Assembly (NCBI GenBank): GCA_022824405.1
Contig: JAJDZZ010000075.1
Span: forward strand, 1-64,000
Length of the DNA stretch: 64,000 bases
Direction: 5' to 3'
Origin: Opitutales bacterium
Lineage (GTDB): Bacteria > Verrucomicrobiota > Verrucomicrobiia > Opitutales > UBA2995
Shown here: positions 49,452 through 57,280 of the stretch, piece after piece
Layout of the letters: every line of letters starts with the position of its first letter
How positions within the stretch are numbered: the stretch's first letter is position 1
Notes under the pieces: model-generated
Database searches by the model: none
The model's input: only the letters and a program-made list of their open reading frames with translations
What the model was told of the DNA's origin: nothing
Made by a program: the position numbers and the translations under genes

Positions 49452-51080
49452 ATGACGGAGCAAAGCGTTCTGGCTTTGGGAGCGAGCCACGTTTCCATAG
49501 CTCAGTTTTATCTTGGTCGTAGCGACGGGCTGGTTCTAAACCGCGCCATTCGTCGAACATTGGATTCCGATCCTGAAAAAAGGGACGGGTGGTTATCCGC
49601 CGTGGGGGACGAATTGACCGGGATGCGGTCCCGGTTTCCCCTCAGTAGCGTTGGAGGCCTGGTCCTCCCGGAATGGGGTGTGCTGACAAAGCATTTGAGG
49701 GTTACGCGCATTGAAGGGGATGGGCAAAGAGAAGTGGTTCGTTTCGAAGCGGAACAGGCCTTCCCCAACGGATTGGAGGGGTTTCATTGGGCCTATGGCG
49801 TATTACATGACGACGGGGTCGAACGCGATGTTTTGGTGCACATGGTGGAGAGGGATTTCCTCGATAAACTGCTCGAAATGCTTCGCTCTTTCGAAATCCG
49901 GCCTCGCTTTATCGACGCGTTCGTGTCAGCCCACCTCAATGCCTATGCTTACAACTATGGCGGGGACACGATCCGGACCCTGCTGCTCGATGTTGGGGCG
50001 AGGTCGGTATCGCTTTCCGTGGCAGGGGGTAATGGGGCGCCCTTCCTGAGAAGCCTGAGTTTTGGGGGCAGTCAAATTACCCAGGCCCTCGCGACCGGGC
50101 TCGGCCGGAGTTTCGCGGAAGCCGAAAAGCTCAAAATTCAATGGCTGGAAAATCCTGCTGAGGACCCGGCCCATCTGGCTCTGCTCAACCGGGCCTCGGA
50201 AGGATTCGTAAGGCGCCTGCTGAATGAGGTCCAGCGTTCCCTGGCGCTTTATCGACGACACCATCAGGCGGGAAATCCCGCGAGAGTCCTATTGTCGGGA
50301 ATGGTCGGCCTCCTGCCGGAACTGGCGGATCGCCTTGAGCGGAAAACGGGCATTCCCGTTACCCTCTACGATCCTTTTAAAAACCTCTCCCTGGGGGACG
50401 GGGTTGCTCCGGGCAGCGCCGCCAAATGGGCCCCTTCGCTTCCCGGGCGGGTGGGAGTGGCGGCCCGCCTTGTCGGGGCTTCCCCCGTCGACATCGATTT
50501 GTTGCCGGAGGCCCATTCCTCGGGCTTGGCCTTTTCCGAGAAAAAACCGTGGCTGAAAGCGGCTGCGGGATTATTTCTGGGGGCCGGGATTCTCATCGGG
50601 TTAAAGTTCCAGGGCCAAGCCTGGAACCTGAAGCGGGAAATAGATCGGGCGGGCATTCAGGTCGACGCCATGGAAGCCTCGGCCCGGGAAGTCCGGGCTG
50701 CCCACGAGAAATTCAACGCCTTGAAGTCTCGCCAGGTCAGCCAGGCCGGGCTTCGCCACGAACGCATTTGGCATGTATCGTTATTGGCGGACCTTCAGGA
50801 ACGGCTCAATCGGGTGCAGAACGTATGGCTGGAGTCCTTCCGCGCCGTCTCGGACGATGCGGGCGACCGGCAGTTGCGCATGACGGGCAGTTTGTTGGAT
50901 CGACAAAACCCCCTGTCCGTTGTCAGTTCGGATTCCCGCAGGCAAGTGGAATCCCTGTTGTCTTCCTTCGAGGACTTACCCTTCATCGCGACGGTCGGGG
51001 ACCGTCGATTCGACACCTCGCGGCCTGGAATACTGAAGTTTGACGTATCGCTGACCCTGGAGCCCGAAAGGCCATATTGA
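49452..51080 (+). CDS. PilM-PilN fusion, Amuc_1101-like pilus complex protein
   Basis: A 542-aa protein that joins an actin-like PilM domain to a PilN-like membrane half. The actin-like half (about 1-350) has LLLDVGARSVSLSV (177-190) and VLLSGMVGLLPELADRLERKTG (279-300). At 347-353 the text VDIDLLPE mirrors the INLLP motif that opens PilN. One transmembrane helix follows (367-386), then a coiled coil and a PilN-like periplasmic domain (LLADLQERLNRVQNVWLESF). The start ATG at 49452 lacks a good ribosome site; a TTG at 49224 is the alternative. It leads an operon with the next three genes. Confidence 0.82.
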   Translation: MTEQSVLALGASHVSIAQFYLGRSDGLVLNRAIRRTLDSDPEKRDGWLSAVGDELTGMRSRFPLSSVGGLVLPEWGVLTKHLRVTRIEGDGQREVVRFEAEQAFPNGLEGFHWAYGVLHDDGVERDVLVHMVERDFLDKLLEMLRSFEIRPRFIDAFVSAHLNAYAYNYGGDTIRTLLLDVGARSVSLSVAGGNGAPFLRSLSFGGSQITQALATGLGRSFAEAEKLKIQWLENPAEDPAHLALLNRASEGFVRRLLNEVQRSLALYRRHHQAGNPARVLLSGMVGLLPELADRLERKTGIPVTLYDPFKNLSLGDGVAPGSAAKWAPSLPGRVGVAARLVGASPVDIDLLPEAHSSGLAFSEKKPWLKAAAGLFLGAGILIGLKFQGQAWNLKREIDRAGIQVDAMEASAREVRAAHEKFNALKSRQVSQAGLRHERIWHVSLLADLQERLNRVQNVWLESFRAVSDDAGDRQLRMTGSLLDRQNPLSVVSSDSRRQVESLLSSFEDLPFIATVGDRRFDTSRPGILKFDVSLTLEPERPY

Positions 51081-51086
51081 CCGGTA

Positions 51087-52040
51087 ATGCCCAATTTTTC
51101 CGATAATCCTGCCAGGAAGTCTCTTCTCCTTTTCGCCCTTCTCGCCCTTCCCCTGTTGGGGTTTGTGTTGTGGAGCGGAATGCGCCGGAACGAACAGTTG
51201 GCCGAACTGGAGGATATCTATCGACGCATGGCCTGGGCCCAGTCCGGGCCCCTTTCATCGGATCCCGAAACATTGGCTGCCCTCAATCAAACCATAGCCG
51301 CCCTGGAGGAGAGATTGCTCCTGCGGGAAAGGGATCTTTTTCAAGAAATTCCAGGTGTATCGAGCACAGAAGTATCCGGTACCCCAACGGCTGCATTTTT
51401 CGAATTGGCCGGTTTTATCGAGAGCGCCTATGCCAAATTGGAGGCCAACGGTATCGGCTTTGAGCCTGGCGAACGGTTCGGGTTTTCCCAGTTTACCCAT
51501 CAGGGTCCGGAAGAAAATATTCTGGATGCCGTAATGGAACAAAAAATAGTAGCGCAGTATTTGATAGACCGAATGGTCGCGGCCAAACCGGCCCGGCTGA
51601 CGGAAATGAAACGTGAGTGGATTGCCCCGGCAAGTGAGCCCCGGCAATCCGGGCTCAGGCAAGCAGCGGGCAGCCAAGCTGCCCAAGCCCCTTCCACGGA
51701 GGACACGATTGCGCAACGAAAGGACCGCCCCGGATATGTGGGCTACGTCTTCGAGATCGGGTTTGAGGGGTACTCCGAGGCATTGCGGCAATTTTTAACC
51801 GGACTGTTGACCGCTCCCGTCCCCATCCTGGTCAATGCCCTGAGGGTTGACCCGCTCGATCGCTACGCGGAACCGGATGTCTCGGACGTGGATGCGATTC
51901 CCCACAATCCATTCGAGCTCTTGAGTGCGGCGCAGAATGATCCCGAGGAGGAAAATCCCGTGCCCATTATTCAAAGCAACCTATCTTCCTTTACCGTTAC
52001 CTTGGAAACAATTCTTCGAAGGCGGGATCAGGACCAATAG
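51087..52040 (+). CDS. Amuc_1100-like pilus-associated protein (PilO-like)
   Basis: A 317-aa protein with an N-terminal signal anchor (about 12-31, KSLLLFALLALPLLGFVLW), a coiled coil (EQLAELEDIYRRM, LAALNQTIAALEERLL), then a periplasmic domain with PTAAFFELAGFIESAYAKLEANGI and a second ferredoxin-like half with YVFEIGFEGYSEALRQFLTGLL. The length and layout match Amuc_1100 of Akkermansia, a secreted/outer-membrane pilus-associated protein, though identity is low by eye. It lies 6 bases after the PilM-PilN gene. Confidence 0.72.
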   Translation: MPNFSDNPARKSLLLFALLALPLLGFVLWSGMRRNEQLAELEDIYRRMAWAQSGPLSSDPETLAALNQTIAALEERLLLRERDLFQEIPGVSSTEVSGTPTAAFFELAGFIESAYAKLEANGIGFEPGERFGFSQFTHQGPEENILDAVMEQKIVAQYLIDRMVAAKPARLTEMKREWIAPASEPRQSGLRQAAGSQAAQAPSTEDTIAQRKDRPGYVGYVFEIGFEGYSEALRQFLTGLLTAPVPILVNALRVDPLDRYAEPDVSDVDAIPHNPFELLSAAQNDPEEENPVPIIQSNLSSFTVTLETILRRRDQDQ

Positions 52041-52041
52041 G

Positions 52042-52917
52042 ATGAAGGGGTGGGAGAAAATCGCCTGTGGGATTGGCGGCGTCACCTTCCTCGCCGCCCT
52101 GGTTTGGGGGGCGCTGACCTTCACCCATACCCCGGAAATACCCCTCGCCGAAAGCGCCGGAGAATTCGACCATGAACTCCCCCCATCCGGAGAGCTTTCC
52201 GAAACGGCGGAATGGGGGAAGCCTTCTCCCCAGGGGGGGCCAGACTGGATTTTCGATATTTTTACCCCTCCCGTCATATATTTTAACGAGACGACGGGGA
52301 CCTTCGCGGTTACCCCTCCCTTCCAGGAAGAGACCGGGATGGCGGATGATTTCGAATTGCGCCTTCTCGGCATCAGGCGGGAACCCTACCGGTTTCAGTT
52401 GGTTGCATACGCCGGGAATCCGGGCCAATACGTCCTCACCCTGGAAAACCTTGAAACCGGAAAAGATGTTTTTTGCGCCCCCGGGGAAATCCTGGCCGAA
52501 CACCAGATCCGGGTAGACGGTTTCATGGAAGCCCGGAAGGTCCCGTCCACATTGCGGGAAGGGAGGACCGAGGTGTTCGATCTGGTGGGCCAAGCGACCG
52601 TTACCGACCTGCGCAACGACCGGACCTACGTTTTGCGCCATAGCAAGATCGCCTATCAGGACCAACCCAGCGGCGTTTTCTCCGATCCGGAAGGGACCCA
52701 AATCGTCCTCCGAAAGGGGCAGAGTTGGCGGTCTTCCCTGGCAAGTTACACGCTTTTGGGGATCCATGCGCGGGACCGTCAGGTAACGGTGGAAAAATCC
52801 TCGTTAGTTGGAGGTGACAATTTCCAAAAAATACTACAATCTCCTAATGACGATAATCCGTCCGACCTGACGATCCGCCATACCACTGGATCAGACTCAT
52901 TGCCGGAGGTATTTTGA
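52042..52917 (+). CDS. Amuc_1099-like pilus system protein
   Basis: A 291-aa protein from the ATG at 52042, which starts one base after the previous stop. An N-terminal helix (about 5-27) is followed by a mature region starting with WIFDIFTPPVIYFNETTGTF, containing FELRLLGIRREPYRFQLVAYAG and a C-terminal beta domain (TQIVLRKGQSWRSSLASYTLLG). I recognise no named enzyme motif; the assignment as Amuc_1099-like comes from gene order, size and topology. A longer frame to 51925 overlaps the neighbour and is rejected. Confidence 0.65.
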   Translation: MKGWEKIACGIGGVTFLAALVWGALTFTHTPEIPLAESAGEFDHELPPSGELSETAEWGKPSPQGGPDWIFDIFTPPVIYFNETTGTFAVTPPFQEETGMADDFELRLLGIRREPYRFQLVAYAGNPGQYVLTLENLETGKDVFCAPGEILAEHQIRVDGFMEARKVPSTLREGRTEVFDLVGQATVTDLRNDRTYVLRHSKIAYQDQPSGVFSDPEGTQIVLRKGQSWRSSLASYTLLGIHARDRQVTVEKSSLVGGDNFQKILQSPNDDNPSDLTIRHTTGSDSLPEVF

Positions 52918-52929
52918 GACAGCTTGACC

Positions 52930-55470
52930 ATGAATTGTTTTGTTAGGACTTTAAAGCCACTTCTGGTTCCCGGGCTTTTGCTTGGGGGCCTGCTTACAGC
53001 TCCTGCCGCCAACGGCGCCCTGACCTCCGAGGAAAAAATGGATCATTTTACCGAAGCTCTGGCTGCTCGGGACGCCGGGGAATATTACATCGCCCGACAG
53101 AAGCTCGAGATTTTGGCCCGGGAATATCCCCTCGACTCCTTGGTCGAATCTACCCTCCGGGAAGTAAATGAACGGATAACCGCTTCCCAGGAGGCTGGCC
53201 GAACCGGCGTCACCGCTGCTCCGAGCGAGGCCGACAGCGAAATCGACTCCCTCATGCGCGATGAAATGGATCGGCAAACCCAGGCCCTGAATCGGGCGGA
53301 AAGAGCCGTGCTGGAAAGTGAGAGGATGATCCGGAGCGGGGATTACGGCCGTGCCCTCGGCGTCATTTACAGCGCCTTGAGAACCTTGCCGGATAATGTA
53401 ACGACCCAATCGGTCCGGCATCGTTTGAACCGAAAGAAAGCGGATGCCTTGTTCGCCCAAGCCAGCGCTTTATTGAATAGCGGCAACAAGCAGGCGGCCT
53501 GGGAGAGTTTGGCCGCTCTGGCCGTCCTGGAAGGCAATTCCACGCGGTTTCAGCAGTTGAAGACCGCTTTCGACAACGACCGACCCCTCGACCCCTCCGT
53601 CCTTTCGGCCCCCCCCGCCGACGTCTCAGCGGCCCCAGGCAATACCCAATCCTCCCCAACGGTCGCCCATCGAGGAACCCCGGCCGTCCCTGCTTCATCC
53701 AGCCGAGACGAGTTCTTTGAAATTGTCGGGGTGGATCCCGGCGCAAGATCCCGCCGTGACCTGCGCGGGGATATGATTTCCGAGGTGGAAAAATCCTGGA
53801 GCCGGCCCCAGGTGTTGGTCCAATCTTCCTCGGCCTTGGCTCAGGAAGCCGATCCGGTGGTCATGTTGCAGAAGCTCAATTCCATTATCATCCCCTCCGT
53901 CAGTTACGGGGAAATGGAGTTGAGCCGGGTGGTTAATTCTCTCAACGAGCTTTCTCTGCGATTCGACACCGGACTCGAGGAAAAAGCGGTCAATATCGTG
54001 TTGATAGACCCCAATAAGGTGGATCCGAAGATCAACATCACCCTGCGCAATTTGTCCTTGAAGCGAGTACTCGACTTCGTGGTGGATTCTGTGGGTTTCC
54101 AATACGACGTGGAAGTGGATGCCGTGGTCATTCGTCCGGGCGAGGGAGGAGCCGCCTCCAACCTGGAGACGGAATTTTTCCCGATTTCCCGTTCGACCTT
54201 CATTCGCATGACGGGTATCGGGGTCGGGGAGGACGTTGGGGTGGATGTGGACGATCCCTTTTTGCCGGTTTCCCCGGGCATTCCCGACGGAGGTGTGGAT
54301 GAGGCCGGGGCGCTGCAGAACTTTCTCCAGCAGGCGGGGGTCGATTTCGTGGGCAATCCCGGCAGCAGTCTGGCTTATGACGGCTCGTCCATGATTGTGA
54401 CCCAGACCAAGCGCAATCTGGATCGGATTCGCAATATCCTGAACCGCTACGACGAAGTTCGGCAGGTGGAAATAGAGGCCAAGTTCCTCGAGGTGGCCCA
54501 AGGAGACTTGAACGAACTCGGGTTTGACTGGACCCTGACCCGCAGGAACCAAACCTATACTTCGTCCAATCGCTCCGTTACCGGTTCCTTTAATCGGGGT
54601 TCAAGCGATTCGAACATCATCATAGACGGCCAGGCGGTAGACACGCTTTATCCTCCCCAAATCCCCGGGGAAAACGCGTTTGCCGCCGCGAGCGGTCCCT
54701 TGGGCGTGGTGACGAACGCCTTGGGGAATTTCGACGTGGTCGGCATGCTTCGCGCCCTGTCGCAAAAATCCGGTTCGGACCTGCTTAGCGCGCCAAAAGT
54801 AACCGTCCTCTCAGGGGATCTGGCTACCATAACGGTGGCCCAGGAACTCCGTTATCCGGAATCCTACAGCGATATCGAACCGGAAGTCGGTTCGGGGTCA
54901 TCCCTTACCGGCGGCAGCAGCGGGTCGGCCGGAGTCATCATCGCCGCCGGCACACCGCAGGATTTTACCGTGCGAAACGTCGGCGTGGAACTCAGCGTAA
55001 CCCCTCGGGTGGAAGAAGACGATTACAGCATTACCCTGGATTTGTATCCCAAAGTGACGGAATTCGATGGATTCGTCGAGTATGGCGGTCCCAGCATCGC
55101 GATTTCCAGTGGGCGGCAGGTTTCCGTTCCTTCCGGGTTTTACCAGCCTATCTTTTCCGTGCGGGAAGTGAAGACCAGGGTTACGATCTGGGACGGGGCC
55201 ACACTGGTAATGGGTGGTTTGACACGGGAGGAAGTGAGGGAGATAGACGACAAGGTTCCGTTTTTTGGGGATTTACCCTTGATCGGGCGGGTTTTTCGCT
55301 CCAAAGGCGAAACCATGCAAAAAAGAAACCTGCTCATATTCGTCACCGCCAACATGGTCAGTCCGGGAGGCTCCTTTAAGAATCAGCGCGCGGGAACCGT
55401 GCAACCAAACTCCACCTTTCAAAATCCGTCCGTATCGACTCCCGGCGGATTGGAATTCCGGAACCCTTGA
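52930..55470 (+). CDS. Amuc_1098-like type IV pilus/type II secretion secretin
   Basis: An 846-aa outer-membrane secretin. Signal peptide about 1-30; an N-terminal helical, TPR-like region (about 35-215) is followed by a linker and the secretin N-domains (SLRFDTGLEEKAVNIVLIDP, INITLRNLSLKRVLDFVVDSVG). The C-terminal secretin domain is unmistakable: QVEIEAKFLEVAQGDLNELG, LLSAPKVTVLSGDLATITVAQ, VGVELSVTPRVEEDDYSITL, and LVMGGLTREEVREIDDKVPFFGDLPLIGRVFR. The ATG at 52930 is 12 bases after the preceding stop; a TTG at 52924 is in frame. With the three genes upstream it should form one trans-envelope complex. Confidence 0.9.
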   Translation: MNCFVRTLKPLLVPGLLLGGLLTAPAANGALTSEEKMDHFTEALAARDAGEYYIARQKLEILAREYPLDSLVESTLREVNERITASQEAGRTGVTAAPSEADSEIDSLMRDEMDRQTQALNRAERAVLESERMIRSGDYGRALGVIYSALRTLPDNVTTQSVRHRLNRKKADALFAQASALLNSGNKQAAWESLAALAVLEGNSTRFQQLKTAFDNDRPLDPSVLSAPPADVSAAPGNTQSSPTVAHRGTPAVPASSSRDEFFEIVGVDPGARSRRDLRGDMISEVEKSWSRPQVLVQSSSALAQEADPVVMLQKLNSIIIPSVSYGEMELSRVVNSLNELSLRFDTGLEEKAVNIVLIDPNKVDPKINITLRNLSLKRVLDFVVDSVGFQYDVEVDAVVIRPGEGGAASNLETEFFPISRSTFIRMTGIGVGEDVGVDVDDPFLPVSPGIPDGGVDEAGALQNFLQQAGVDFVGNPGSSLAYDGSSMIVTQTKRNLDRIRNILNRYDEVRQVEIEAKFLEVAQGDLNELGFDWTLTRRNQTYTSSNRSVTGSFNRGSSDSNIIIDGQAVDTLYPPQIPGENAFAAASGPLGVVTNALGNFDVVGMLRALSQKSGSDLLSAPKVTVLSGDLATITVAQELRYPESYSDIEPEVGSGSSLTGGSSGSAGVIIAAGTPQDFTVRNVGVELSVTPRVEEDDYSITLDLYPKVTEFDGFVEYGGPSIAISSGRQVSVPSGFYQPIFSVREVKTRVTIWDGATLVMGGLTREEVREIDDKVPFFGDLPLIGRVFRSKGETMQKRNLLIFVTANMVSPGGSFKNQRAGTVQPNSTFQNPSVSTPGGLEFRNP

Positions 55471-55524
55471 CCCGCTTCGCCATTCCCCAATGCATTCCAC
55501 CCATCCTAGTGTTTCGGTTTTATT

Positions 55525-55836
55525 ATGAAGCGCTTCGTCTTCACCATCCTTCTGACCACTTTCATGCTGCTCTGCGTGGGCGCTTTGGGCATCATGACCA
55601 TCGAACTCTACGAGACCCGCAACCAACTGTCATACCTGCAAACCCGCCATGCCGAATACCAGGAACGCATCAAGGAAATTGAACAGGATCTGGCCGCCAA
55701 GGACGAATACCTGGACAAATTATTGACCGATCCCGTATTCCTCGAACGAGTCGTGCGGGAAAGACTGGGTTACAGTAGACCCGAAGAATGGATTTACCGT
55801 TTTCCCCAGGAGGATGAGGAGGAAACCGGGGATTGA
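55525..55836 (+). CDS. FtsB/DivIC-like septum protein
   Basis: A 103-aa bitopic protein: short N-terminus, transmembrane helix (about 5-26, FVFTILLTTFMLLCVGALGIM), coiled coil (ETRNQLSYLQTRHAEYQERIKEIEQDLA), then the family's VFLERVVRERLGYSRPEEWIY. FtsB helps recruit the divisome. It follows the secretin gene by 54 bases and overlaps the UDP-sugar pyrophosphorylase start (TTGA), so it is co-expressed with envelope genes. Confidence 0.85.
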   Translation: MKRFVFTILLTTFMLLCVGALGIMTIELYETRNQLSYLQTRHAEYQERIKEIEQDLAAKDEYLDKLLTDPVFLERVVRERLGYSRPEEWIYRFPQEDEEETGD

Positions 55837-57266
55837 CCGTGGCGCATCCTCTTATAACCGAATTCGAGAACGCGGGGCAGGGACAGGTTTTCCAATATTG
55901 GGATCAATTGAGCGGGCCCGAAAAAAAAACCCTGCTGCGACAAGCCGGGGAAATAGACTTGGCCCAAATCAGTCGCCTCAACCATGCCCTCCTGCGGGCG
56001 GATGCTGGCGTTGATTCGCGGGACTATTCCGACCTGAACCCCGCCCCTTATATCGCCCACCCCTCCAACGGCGGGGATCCCGATGCCTGGAAGGAAGCGA
56101 CCGCGATGGGCGAGGCGGCCCTGCGTGCGGGCCGGGTAGCGGCGTTCGTAGTGGCGGGAGGCCAGGGCACGCGGCTCGGGTTCGACAAGCCCAAGGGATT
56201 TTTTCCGGTCACCCCGATCCGGCAAAAATCCCTCTTCCAGGTTTTTGCCGAAAAAATCAAAGCTGCCGAAGTGCATTACCGGAGTCGCCTCCCCTGGTTT
56301 ATCATGACCAGCCCTTTCAACCACGCCGATACCATGGCATTTTTTCACGAACACGATTTTTTCGGGTTGTCGGAGGAACGGGTCCGTTTTTTCCGTCAGG
56401 GCAGAATGCCGGCGGTCGGGTTCAACGGACAAATTCTCCTTTCCGGCAAGGGCAGGATTGCCATGAACCCCGATGGCCACGGGGGTTCCCTTCCGGCTCT
56501 GGTGCGAAGCGGGGCCACCCGCCTCATGGCCGAAAACGGTATCGATTTGCTCAGTTATTTTCAGGTGGACAACCCCCTGTGCAAAGTCATCGACCCGGCC
56601 TTTATCGGGTTTCACATCCTGGGCGGGGCGGATATGTCGAGCAAAATGATCCCAAAGGCCTATGCCGAAGAAAAGATGGGCGTATTTTGCCTGCAGAGTG
56701 GCAAGGTAGTCGTGATCGAATACAGCGATCTCCCGGCTGACCTGATGCATGCCAAAGACGACCTTGGCAACTTGCGATTCCAGTCCGGAAGCATTGCCAT
56801 TCACCTGTTGTCCCTTGAATTTATTGAAAAAATGGGAGCCGCCGACCCTTCATCTCCCGGCCTTCCCTTCCACCGAGCCCAAAAGAAAATCCCCGCCTTG
56901 GACGCGGATGGAAATGTCTGCCTTCCGAATTCACCCAATGGCGTCAAGTATGAGCGGTTTGTTTTCGACGCGCTCCCCTTCTCCAAAGAATCAGTCGTGC
57001 TGGAGACCCGCCGAGCGAGTGAATTCAGCCCGGTTAAGAACCGGCAGGGGCTGGATTCGCCCGGAACTTCCGCCGAAGCCCAGATGAAGGAATTTGCTTC
57101 CTGGCTGGAAGGCGCTGGTGAAATCGTGGCCAAAACCGACAACGGCGTCCCTCTTTACCCCATTGAGGTAAGCCCGCTGTTCGGATACGATGAAGCAACT
57201 TTTTTACAGAAGTGGAAGTCCCTTGCCAAAAAACCGGATCTCAACCAATCCCTTTATCTGTCCTGA
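55833..57266 (+). CDS. UDP-sugar pyrophosphorylase of the UAP1/UDPGP family
   Basis: A 477-aa uridylyltransferase of the eukaryote-like UDPGP family, most like UDP-GlcNAc pyrophosphorylase. The activation loop is VVAGGQGTRLGFDKPKGFFPV (106-126). Further segments: FIMTSPFNHADTMAFF, PDGHGGSLPALVRSG, FQVDNPLCKVIDPAFIG, and EYSDLP. It should use UTP with GlcNAc-1-P or a hexose-1-P. The start is the TTG at 55833, which overlaps the ftsB-like TGA; GTG at 55839 is the alternative. The phosphohexomutase follows at once, giving a two-step sugar activation pair. Confidence 0.88.
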   Translation: MTVAHPLITEFENAGQGQVFQYWDQLSGPEKKTLLRQAGEIDLAQISRLNHALLRADAGVDSRDYSDLNPAPYIAHPSNGGDPDAWKEATAMGEAALRAGRVAAFVVAGGQGTRLGFDKPKGFFPVTPIRQKSLFQVFAEKIKAAEVHYRSRLPWFIMTSPFNHADTMAFFHEHDFFGLSEERVRFFRQGRMPAVGFNGQILLSGKGRIAMNPDGHGGSLPALVRSGATRLMAENGIDLLSYFQVDNPLCKVIDPAFIGFHILGGADMSSKMIPKAYAEEKMGVFCLQSGKVVVIEYSDLPADLMHAKDDLGNLRFQSGSIAIHLLSLEFIEKMGAADPSSPGLPFHRAQKKIPALDADGNVCLPNSPNGVKYERFVFDALPFSKESVVLETRRASEFSPVKNRQGLDSPGTSAEAQMKEFASWLEGAGEIVAKTDNGVPLYPIEVSPLFGYDEATFLQKWKSLAKKPDLNQSLYLS

Positions 57267-57280
57267 TCAATCCCTGGAAA

